Shown here one piece after another: positions 1-5,977 of a stretch of 10,192 nt of DNA. The notes under the pieces are model-generated. The model searched no databases. It was given only the letters and a program-made list of their open reading frames with translations, and was not told where the DNA came from. The position numbers and the translations under genes are program-made. Each line of letters begins with the position of its first letter. The first letter of the stretch is position 1. Source of the stretch: an uncultured Clostridia bacterium (GTDB taxonomy: Bacteria; Bacillota_A; Clostridia; Oscillospirales; Acutalibacteraceae). The stretch spans positions 1 to 10,192 of the forward strand of contig CALAEU010000079.1 in NCBI GenBank assembly GCA_937891215.1, given 5' to 3'.

Positions 1-78
1 AAAGATGAAAACGGCAATTATTTAATTCTTTTAGAAAAAGAGAAAGAATTAAAAGAACAATTAACGGAGGCAGAGTAA
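1..78 (+). CDS. C-terminal end of an unidentified protein (partial)
   Basis: The first 25 codons are open and end in TAA at 76-78. The visible tail is rich in Lys and Glu (ending LKEQLTEAE) and looks like a charged helix; nothing in it identifies a family. Its stop codon overlaps the ATG of the next gene by one base (taATG), and the ribosome binding site of that gene (CGGAGG, 65-70) lies inside this coding region. The two are therefore probably translationally coupled and in one operon. The start lies outside the window. Confidence 0.7.
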   Translation, partial: KDENGNYLILLEKEKELKEQLTEAE

Positions 79-563
79 TGGAAAAAACAGATATTACAGT
101 AACTACACCGGCACGAAAATACAGTAAATTGAAAAGTATTTTATTTTATATTGTTCAATGGACATGGGGGCTTCCTGTAAATATTGTAGGTTTAATCGCG
201 TATTTAATCTGTACTAAAATTTTAAAACGACAACACAGTAAATTCGGCTTTGCAAACATAGTTTATCTGCCATGGAAGTCGGGCGGTCTTTCAATGGGAC
301 TTTTTATATTTATGAAAGACCACCACGAAAAAGAAGAATGGGTTTATAACACACGAATTCACGAATATGGTCACACCTGGCAATGTCTTCTTTTAGGTCC
401 GCTTTATTATTTAGTTGTTGCAATTCCGTCTGTAATCTGGTGTAATTGCTTCCAGAAGTACAGAGAGAAAAATAATGTTTCGTACTATAAACTCTATTGT
501 GAGGCTTGGGCGAATTCGTTTGGGGAAAAATTTACGGGATTAAAAAGGGTAAATGATAAATAA
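78..563 (+). CDS. Small membrane protein with HEYGH (HExxH) metal-site motif
   Basis: This is a 161-residue protein of unknown function. Two hydrophobic stretches (about residues 20-46 and 103-123) suggest membrane insertion. Between them lies H95-E96-Y97-G98-H99, an HExxH pattern typical of zinc-dependent peptidases, followed by T-W-Q. A later CEAWANSFG segment has Glu142, which could be a third ligand as in gluzincins. Similar HExGHxxQ segments occur in uncharacterised clostridial and Bacteroidetes membrane proteins (recalled, not searched). The start at 78 has a good CGGAGG site 7 bases upstream and overlaps the preceding stop. The PI-PLC-like gene follows after 13 bases, so the two are probably co-transcribed. 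Whether it is an active peptidase is unknown; it is short for one. Confidence 0.75.
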   Translation: MEKTDITVTTPARKYSKLKSILFYIVQWTWGLPVNIVGLIAYLICTKILKRQHSKFGFANIVYLPWKSGGLSMGLFIFMKDHHEKEEWVYNTRIHEYGHTWQCLLLGPLYYLVVAIPSVIWCNCFQKYREKNNVSYYKLYCEAWANSFGEKFTGLKRVNDK

Positions 564-576
564 AGGGTGTTAAATT

Positions 577-1722
577 ATGAAAAATTTTAAAAGAATAATT
601 ATTTCGCTATTATCATTATTTGCAGGTTTATTTATTGTACTTCTCGGGATTTTTATTGTTGCAGTTGTTTCAAACATAAATGTAATTGACGAGAACATTA
701 AATTTCAGGAAGAACATTTAAACTATTTAGAAACAGAGTATTATAAAAATTATACCCCGAAAAATGAAGTGGATTTAGCAGATTTTGATTTGGAAAAAGC
801 AATAGAAGATGGTGTAAAACTTAATGAAATCGCCATTTTAGGCACACACAACAGTTATCAGAGACTTGCAACTGCAGAAACCCGTTTTGCAATGAATATA
901 GTTGATACTATAACATTTAAAAGGTTTGGTCTTAATACATTCGATTTCGAGATGGATACATTAACCGAACAACTCGAAATGGGTGTAAGAAATGTTGAAA
1001 TTGACATTGAAACACTCGATAAAGACAATAAAATAGAATTTAAAGTGACTCACAATTCTATTGTAGATAATGCTTCAAGTGCTTATGATTTCACAAAGGC
1101 ATTACAAGAAATAAAAATGTGGTCAGACAATAACCCCGACCACATTCCTGTAATTATAATTGTTGAGCCGAAAAGCTTTGTTATAGAAATAAACGGAATG
1201 AAAAAATTTTCATTGGAGTATGCAAAAGAACTCGATAAAATTGTCGGAGATACACTTGGTGACTCGCTTTTAACACCGAAAGATATGTTAAGAGATTACG
1301 CATCATTTAAAGAAATGCGTGAAAATGACGACTGGATTTCATTAAAAGAGGCACAGGGCAAAATCTTGGTTTTGCTTCACGATTGTGATGTAACCGAAAG
1401 TTACATAGCATTAGATGAAAGCATTAGAACACAAAAGATGTTCCCAATGCTTCGTTACGATGACAGAAATGAAACGTATACTTCATTCATTTTAGAAAAC
1501 GATGCGTGGCGTGCAGCTGAACGAAAAGCAGAAAATATTGATGAGTGTAATTTAATAGTAAGAACCCGTGCAGATGTTTACCCTGAGTACAGCGATGAGC
1601 GTTACAAAGTAATTGAAGATTGCGGTTCTCAGATTATAACAACCGATTTCCCTGAAAAGGTGGATGGAAACGGAAGTCACGAGTTTTCATTTGGCGGAAA
1701 GAAAACAAAACTTCTAAAATAA
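577..1722 (+). CDS. Membrane-anchored Ca2+-dependent PI-PLC-like phosphodiesterase
   Basis: This 381-residue protein has an N-terminal hydrophobic segment (about residues 7-32) that would act as an uncleaved anchor or signal, placing the rest outside the membrane. The outer part resembles the Ca2+-dependent phosphoinositide phospholipase C family (PLC1-like TIM barrel). The motif ILGTHNSYQ carries the likely first catalytic His (H91) with Asn92. VRNVEIDIE supplies the acidic metal ligands E141 and D143, and KVTHNS carries the second catalytic His (H159). The C-terminal TDFPEKVDG is also typical of the family. Family members cleave phosphoinositides or related head groups; the substrate here is unknown. 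The start has GGGTG at 565-569, 7 bases upstream. It lies 13 bases after the HEYGH gene and ends at a strong bidirectional terminator. Confidence 0.85.
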   Translation: MKNFKRIIISLLSLFAGLFIVLLGIFIVAVVSNINVIDENIKFQEEHLNYLETEYYKNYTPKNEVDLADFDLEKAIEDGVKLNEIAILGTHNSYQRLATAETRFAMNIVDTITFKRFGLNTFDFEMDTLTEQLEMGVRNVEIDIETLDKDNKIEFKVTHNSIVDNASSAYDFTKALQEIKMWSDNNPDHIPVIIIVEPKSFVIEINGMKKFSLEYAKELDKIVGDTLGDSLLTPKDMLRDYASFKEMRENDDWISLKEAQGKILVLLHDCDVTESYIALDESIRTQKMFPMLRYDDRNETYTSFILENDAWRAAERKAENIDECNLIVRTRADVYPEYSDERYKVIEDCGSQIITTDFPEKVDGNGSHEFSFGGKKTKLLK

Positions 1723-1728
1723 AAGAAA

Positions 1729-1776
1729 CCCCTGTATCGAAAGTTTTTCTCGGTACAGGGAAATTTTATTTATTTA
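1729..1776. terminator. Bidirectional intrinsic terminator
   Basis: An 11-bp stem (CCCTGTATCGA at 1730-1740 with TCGGTACAGGG at 1750-1760, one G-U wobble) surrounds a 9-base loop. On the plus strand it is followed by AAATTTTATTTATTT; on the minus strand the complement runs into GTTTCTTTTATTTT. It lies between two converging genes and can serve both. Confidence 0.85.
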
Positions 1777-2188
1777 AAGTGTGCTCATTGTTGTCATACA
1801 AGATTTCATTTATTTGAGCAACAGAGTTTTTGTTTAAAATACCGCTTATAATAATTGCATCTCGTTTTAATTTCGGGAAAAGCGGGGCAAATTCAGCAAT
1901 TTTAAGTATTTCTTGCGTTTGTTCAATATCAAGCTCCATAGCAATCAGAATGCAAAGCAAAGAATCTCTTGAGGGATTTCGGGTACCTGAAAAAATCTGA
2001 TACCCCATGACTTCGCTTAACTCGGATTTTTTTATTACAGATGACTTGACTAAATGCTTTTTATTAAGTATATTTGTTAAATAAACCGATAACTCTTCCG
2101 TAAGCATAAACTTGCTGTTTTGCTTCAGATATTCACTGATATTGTTTGATTTCATCAATTCATTCATAAGTTGGTCTGTTGTTTTCAT
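1766..2188 (-). CDS. HTH (Cro/C1-like) regulator beside a kinase-like gene
   Basis: This 140-residue protein has no signal or membrane segment. Residues about 34-92 form a helix-turn-helix region of the XRE-like type, with the recognition portion around KKSELSEVMGYQIFSGTRNPSRDSL. The C-terminal part (APLFPKLKRDA, then NSVAQINEILYD) matches a small family of clostridial HTH proteins that I recall being encoded next to Ser/Thr kinases; this was not searched. The start at 2188 is supported by GGGAG on the minus strand 7 bases upstream. A good promoter lies inside the divergent kinase gene (2233-2261). Its 5' end is only 17 bases from the preferred kinase start codon. A role in controlling the kinase, or in passing its signal to DNA, is inferred from position only. 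Confidence 0.75.
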   Translation of the reverse strand: MKTTDQLMNELMKSNNISEYLKQNSKFMLTEELSVYLTNILNKKHLVKSSVIKKSELSEVMGYQIFSGTRNPSRDSLLCILIAMELDIEQTQEILKIAEFAPLFPKLKRDAIIISGILNKNSVAQINEILYDNNEHTLNK

Positions 2189-2205
2189 TTCAGGACTCCC
2201 GGGAT

Positions 2206-2916
2206 GTGATATTTTTGTTAGACTTTGAAAAAATTATCGCAGAACAATTTTCTTTTGTCAAGGAATTGCAAAACAAGGAAAATAAATCTGCAATAGTAAT
2301 GCGACACAAAACTCTTTCTACAGAGATTGTTGTTTTAGATTTTGTGGGGAATGGCGAAGTTTATAAATCGTTGTTAACTGTAAATCATCCTAATTTACCA
2401 CGAATTTATGAAGTAAAACAAGATGGCAACAGCTGTAAAGTTATAGAAGAATATATAAACGGAACAACGGTAGCAGATGTACTTGCTACCGGACTTTATA
2501 CAACTGATGGCGTTAAAAAAGTAATAGCTGGTCTCTGTAATGCACTTTCAGTCTTACATGCGAGAAATATAATTCATAGAGATATAAAACCTGAAAATGT
2601 GATGATTGATAAAAACGGAGATGTGAAGCTTATAGATTTTGATGCATCAAGAATTTATAAAAACTATCAGTCAAATGACACTTCGTTTATTGGAACTGCA
2701 GGGTTTGCAGCACCCGAACAATATGGAATTACTCAGACAGATGCCCGTGCCGATATATTTGCTCTGGGTATTTTAATGAATGTTATGTTGACAGGTAATC
2801 ACCCATCAAAAGAACTTCATAAAGGCAAATTGACAAGAGTAATCGAAAAGTGTATAAATATCGACCCTAATAAAAGATACAGTTCTGTGACAGAGTTATA
2901 TGATACAATTTTATAG
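2206..2916 (+). CDS. Small Ser/Thr protein kinase-like protein (degenerate N-lobe)
   Basis: This is a 236-residue cytoplasmic protein made almost entirely of a kinase fold, without the transmembrane segment or PASTA domains of PknB. The C-lobe is well kept: HRDIKPEN (H124, R125, D126, K128, N131), IDFDASR in place of DFG (D144, D146), AAPEQYG (activation segment end, 168-174) and DIFALG with D183. The N-lobe is not: there is no glycine-rich loop, and the beta-3 position where Ala-x-Lys is expected reads IVVLDF. It may have weak, altered or no phosphotransfer. The start is uncertain. GTG at 2206 has AGGA ten bases upstream. TTG at 2179 would overlap the HTH gene by ten bases, and TTG at 2215 is also possible. 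A strong terminator follows. Confidence 0.75.
   Translation: MIFLLDFEKIIAEQFSFVKELQNKENKSAIVMRHKTLSTEIVVLDFVGNGEVYKSLLTVNHPNLPRIYEVKQDGNSCKVIEEYINGTTVADVLATGLYTTDGVKKVIAGLCNALSVLHARNIIHRDIKPENVMIDKNGDVKLIDFDASRIYKNYQSNDTSFIGTAGFAAPEQYGITQTDARADIFALGILMNVMLTGNHPSKELHKGKLTRVIEKCINIDPNKRYSSVTELYDTIL
2233..2261 (-). promoter_or_regulatory. Sigma-A promoter for the HTH gene, inside the kinase gene
   Basis: Read on the minus strand, TTGACA (2261-2256) is followed by a 17-base spacer and GATAAT (2238-2233). The -35 is a perfect match, the -10 matches at five of six positions, and the spacing is ideal. Transcription would start near 2226, about 38 bases upstream of the ATG at 2188. The whole promoter lies within the first codons of the oppositely oriented kinase gene. 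Confidence 0.7.
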
Positions 2917-2925
2917 CAAAAAGGT

Positions 2926-2968
2926 AAATTTGTCCTATGCAACTTGCATAGGACAAATTTCTTTTTTT
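2926..2968 (+). terminator. Strong intrinsic terminator after the kinase gene
   Basis: A perfect 17-bp inverted repeat (2926-2942 with 2944-2960, core TTGTCCTATGCAA) is separated by a single base. In RNA the innermost pairs would open to form the loop. It is followed directly by CTTTTTTT (2961-2968). It ends the kinase transcript 10 bases after the stop codon. Confidence 0.92.
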
Positions 2969-3004
2969 GACATAATATTACAAATACAGGCAGAAAAATC
3001 TGCC
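2968..3004 (+). promoter_or_regulatory. Possible extended -10 promoter and leader hairpin of the zinc-ribbon gene
   Basis: TG at 2968-2969, one base, then CATAAT (2971-2976) gives an extended -10 element (five of six matches) directly after the terminator T-tract. No good -35 is placed for it. A start near 2983 would put the perfect 6-bp hairpin GGCAGA-AAAA-TCTGCC (2989-3004) at the very 5' end of the message. The hairpin is directly visible; the promoter is tentative. Confidence 0.4.
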
Positions 3005-3033
3005 GAAAATAAAAAATTTAAAGGGGTATGAGT

Positions 3034-4113
3034 ATGTTTTGTAAAAATTGCGGGAAAGAGCTTTCAGCTGATGAAAAGTTTTGCTCAGGGTGTGGGCAAA
3101 AGCAGGTAGAGGAAGCTACAAAAGAAGAGGTTGCAAAACCAAAAACAACTAAAAAATCAACACCTCCACCGGCTAGTAAAAAACCTGTTGTAGCGACGGA
3201 AAAAACAGAAGAAACTACAGAAAAAGAAGTTGTTACCGAAAAGGTAGTAAAGGTTGAAAATAAAGAACCAGAGCCAGTGGTTATTGAAGTAGCACCACAG
3301 GTGAAGCCTGAAGCGGCGGAAGAAAAATCTGTATTATTAAATCAATCGGGTGTTGCAGAAGAAATACAGGCAAAGCCTAAAGAGAAAAAAGGTTTTGCAG
3401 CAAAAGTTGTTTCCAAATTATTGCGATTTCTAAAGTCAATTCTTCCAGGAAAAAAAGAGGGAATAACACCAAAAGAACAAAAACGCAACAGAATTATAGC
3501 AGCAATACTTGTGATACTTTTAGTTTTTTCTGGTATTGGCGGAACTGGTGAGAACAGTATGGTTATTTCTGTTTCTGAAGGCTCTGAATATTATGGCGGA
3601 GTTGCATTTAATCTCACATTAGAAGAGTTTGTTGAACAGTATAATGCAAAGCTATATGAGGTTTATGACCAATATACAGCGGAACTTAACGAATTGAGAA
3701 TGTCAAAATTCAGAGTTGTTAACGATGCACAAGATGAAACAAATCAAAAAACATATTGCTGTGAATTTTATGGTTATAAAGGGGGTGTGTTCGGCACGCT
3801 TTTTATTGGTGTAGATAAAACTAATGGTTATATACAAATTATACAGTGGGGTGTTTCAGAATCTGCAATAAACAGAACAGAGCAAAGCAAGAATAATTAT
3901 CTTTTTACGTTGCCAAGCAGATTTTTTGCATTAGTAGATAGTAATCTTGATTTTGGCGATGAGAGTGGCTATAAGGAAGTGTTTGATAAAATATCCGAAG
4001 GCGAAGTTTTATGGCAAGGGGATTCAGTATATCATATGAGTCCTCTTGGAGAAGGGGTCTATTTATTTTCAATTTTTGCAACGACATCTGATTCAGAATG
4101 GACAAAAAATTAA
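3034..4113 (+). CDS. Zinc-ribbon, single-TM protein with charged linker and outer domain
   Basis: This is a 359-residue protein. It begins with a zinc ribbon, MFCKNCGKEL...FCSGC, with Cys3, Cys6, Cys17 and Cys20. A long Lys/Glu/Thr/Pro-rich and probably disordered linker (about 22-120) and a basic stretch (117-150) follow. One transmembrane helix (about 153-170) and a roughly 185-residue C-terminal domain of unknown fold complete it. The zinc ribbon should be cytoplasmic and the C-terminal domain outside. The ATG at 3034 is chosen over the one at 3028: GGGG at 3023-3026 is only one base from 3028 but seven from 3034. The resulting N-terminus also matches that of the other zinc-ribbon gene at 5978. 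The lipoprotein gene follows closely, so they are likely co-transcribed. The Thr/Ser-rich linker could be a kinase target, but that is speculation. Confidence 0.8.
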   Translation: MFCKNCGKELSADEKFCSGCGQKQVEEATKEEVAKPKTTKKSTPPPASKKPVVATEKTEETTEKEVVTEKVVKVENKEPEPVVIEVAPQVKPEAAEEKSVLLNQSGVAEEIQAKPKEKKGFAAKVVSKLLRFLKSILPGKKEGITPKEQKRNRIIAAILVILLVFSGIGGTGENSMVISVSEGSEYYGGVAFNLTLEEFVEQYNAKLYEVYDQYTAELNELRMSKFRVVNDAQDETNQKTYCCEFYGYKGGVFGTLFIGVDKTNGYIQIIQWGVSESAINRTEQSKNNYLFTLPSRFFALVDSNLDFGDESGYKEVFDKISEGEVLWQGDSVYHMSPLGEGVYLFSIFATTSDSEWTKN

Positions 4114-4133
4114 GAAAGGATGTATATAGTTTT

Positions 4134-5840
4134 ATGAAAAAATTATTAGCAGTAATTTTAATTGCAAGTATTTGTTCGTGTATGGTTGGGTGTGGAGCAA
4201 CCAATGAAGAGCAGGACAAGTCTGTTGCAATTAATAATGACGTTGGTTCTGTACAAAAGGCGTTGTACAATGTTGGCGAGTTGGCTGATTTGAGAATGTA
4301 TAAAGATGGAATATTATATTATACAACAAGTTCTGGGATATTTTCACTTTCTGAAAATGGAGAAAATAAACAATTGCTTTCTTTTGTTCCAGAAGATATT
4401 TATTTTGTTGAGAATGGTTTTTACTATGTTAAGGAAACGGAAGTAAAAAACAATAAAACTGTCAATGGTGGTGTCTACTTTTGGGGATATGGCGCCGAAA
4501 GTGCAGAGCTGATAACTAATGAAATTCCTCAATGGCTTTTCCGTACATATTATGGTAGTAATTATATCAACATAGATAATAAGATATATGATTGTGAAAG
4601 TAAAAAGCTTGTCTTTGAATCAAGTGAATTTGATTCTTCGGATGAGATACATCTTGTTAAGGATAATATAATTTTTATTAATTCATTGCAAAAATACGAT
4701 TTAAAAACAAATAAATCAACAAATATGTTTATTACAGATTTTGTTGAAAATATGTATTGCGATGATGAGGGTATTTTTATATTAGCATCTGGTGAGAGTA
4801 ACTTTAATATCTATAAATGTTCATTAGATAGCAAAAAACCTGAATTAGAGTTTAGTTTTTCTACAGAAAAAGACTACGATTTTGAGATACTTAAAGCAAC
4901 ACAAGAATACTTTGTTGTCGGATGTAAAGATTCAGGTTATCAAGATAGTAAATTTTATGAAGAGGTAGTGTTGATTAATAGAGCAACAAATGAAATTAAA
5001 CAATTGTGTGTTATTGATTCTATGGACTACGAAAGTGGTATCAAAGTTTATGATGTGAGTGATACATTAATTTATGTGTATATTGAGAATGAAACTTTGA
5101 AAATAGATCTTGCAACAGGAAAAACTGAAAAATATGAGTTTCCGTTAGTTTATAATGGAACATATACATATGAAAAATATGGTCCAAGACCAACAGGTAA
5201 CCCAAATAATCCAATTGTTTATACATATTACACAGTAGACTATATTGATGGGGAAGTTTTATGTGATGCGTTACCTGTTGATGGAAAAGTCTTTTATTCG
5301 ACTTGTGGAGATAGTGAAGCACCTGAAGACTATGATGCTACAAAAGACTGTAATATTTATATGAAACAATATGATGAAGCTGAATTGTTTTCTTTGAAAT
5401 CTGAAGAAGGCTTTGGTGATTCAAATTTAAAAATTGCTTCAAAATCTGTTGAAGAAGGAAACTTTGAAGAACGGTATTTATTAGAAATTGAAAATATAGC
5501 AGATGAATTAAATGTTTCATTAGATGAATATGTCAGATATGAAATAATTGATGATGGTAGGACAATAAATATTTCTTGTGGTGATAGTATTGAGTCTGAA
5601 GAAGTGCTTTCCAGTGTGTTGGATACAGCATATGTTTATTTTAAAGCTGTCGTTGGTACGGCAGATGGGGAACGTCCCGACATCTTTGAAACTGAAAATT
5701 ATAGTATTTCTGGGGCAAGTGCTTCTGTTACGAGTTATGAAGAATCTGGAGTTAGTTGTATTGCTGTGATTAATGAAAATCTTTATGATATTTCGGGCAT
5801 GAATTATTTTTACTTGGATTTTAAAATTACTAATAATTAG
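4134..5840 (+). CDS. Lipoprotein with beta-propeller-like repeats, function unknown
   Basis: This is a 568-residue secreted lipoprotein. The ATG at 4134 opens directly into a lipoprotein signal (MKKLLAVILIASICS...), with lipobox M17-V18-G19 and modified Cys20. An upstream in-frame ATG at 4098 would add 12 polar residues and overlap the preceding gene. The site AAAGGA (4115-4120) lies 13 bases before 4134, longer than ideal, so the start is not certain. Residues about 50-340 contain repeated short strands such as DGILYYTTSSGIFSL, EDIYFVENGFYYV and DEGIFILASGES, the rhythm of DUF5050-like beta-propellers. The last 120 or so residues form a separate, unrecognised domain. The stop of the zinc-ribbon gene is 20 bases upstream, suggesting one operon and possibly an outer-surface partner of that protein. 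No convincing terminator follows. Confidence 0.78.
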   Translation: MKKLLAVILIASICSCMVGCGATNEEQDKSVAINNDVGSVQKALYNVGELADLRMYKDGILYYTTSSGIFSLSENGENKQLLSFVPEDIYFVENGFYYVKETEVKNNKTVNGGVYFWGYGAESAELITNEIPQWLFRTYYGSNYINIDNKIYDCESKKLVFESSEFDSSDEIHLVKDNIIFINSLQKYDLKTNKSTNMFITDFVENMYCDDEGIFILASGESNFNIYKCSLDSKKPELEFSFSTEKDYDFEILKATQEYFVVGCKDSGYQDSKFYEEVVLINRATNEIKQLCVIDSMDYESGIKVYDVSDTLIYVYIENETLKIDLATGKTEKYEFPLVYNGTYTYEKYGPRPTGNPNNPIVYTYYTVDYIDGEVLCDALPVDGKVFYSTCGDSEAPEDYDATKDCNIYMKQYDEAELFSLKSEEGFGDSNLKIASKSVEEGNFEERYLLEIENIADELNVSLDEYVRYEIIDDGRTINISCGDSIESEEVLSSVLDTAYVYFKAVVGTADGERPDIFETENYSISGASASVTSYEESGVSCIAVINENLYDISGMNYFYLDFKITNN

Positions 5841-5867
5841 ATTGTTAATTAAAAACATTAGTTTTTA

Positions 5868-5896
5868 TTGAATTATCAATCATAACAGTATATAAT
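5868..5896 (+). promoter_or_regulatory. Sigma-A promoter of the second zinc-ribbon gene
   Basis: TTGAAT (5868-5873), a 17-base spacer and a perfect TATAAT (5891-5896) form a strong vegetative promoter. The expected start is near 5902-5904, at the first bases of the long hairpin that follows, and about 75 bases ahead of the ATG at 5978. Confidence 0.8.
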
Positions 5897-5900
5897 TTAT

Positions 5901-5951
5901 TTTAGAGTGGGTGTATTAAACCATAACAGGTTCGAAAACACCCACTCTAAA
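5901..5951 (+). promoter_or_regulatory. Long 5'-end stem-loop in the leader RNA
   Basis: A perfect 14-bp inverted repeat (TTTAGAGTGGGTGT at 5901-5914 with its complement at 5938-5951) encloses 23 bases. Within these, AACC and GGTT can pair around ATAACA. It starts where transcription should start and is followed by AAAAACTT, not a T-run, so it is not a plus-strand terminator. It could protect the message, control translation, or bind a factor. The function is unknown. Confidence 0.7.
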
Positions 5952-5977
5952 AAACTTATGGAAGACGGGTAAAAACT

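Noticed and set aside
2197..2204. TCCCGGGA palindrome as a defined operator
   Set aside because: It is only 8 bases, and its purine-rich half on the minus strand is already explained as the HTH gene's ribosome binding site; no second copy was found in the window.
2967..2972. TTGACA at the end of the kinase terminator as a -35 box
   Set aside because: The sequence 16-18 bases downstream (around GCAGAA) bears no resemblance to a -10. The overlapping TG-A-CATAAT is a better reading.
3905..4270. A 121-codon minus-strand frame across the zinc-ribbon/lipoprotein junction
   Set aside because: No ribosome binding site or recognisable protein pattern; it runs antisense to two well-supported genes, including a lipoprotein signal.
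5520..5858. A 112-codon minus-strand frame antisense to the lipoprotein C-terminus
   Set aside because: The Ile/Asn/Thr-rich composition is what antisense reading of an AT-rich gene gives, and there is no start signal or family resemblance.
5851..5866. AAAAAC-ATTA-GTTTTT hairpin after the lipoprotein gene as a terminator
   Set aside because: The stem is almost all A-T, only 6 bp, and has no T-run beyond its own arm, so it would be too weak. It may simply reflect AT-rich DNA beside the promoter.
5958..5972. Four-codon leader frame (ATG to TAA) before the second zinc-ribbon gene as a real leader peptide
   Set aside because: It has no ribosome binding site of its own and is too short to judge; kept only as a remark with the hairpin.
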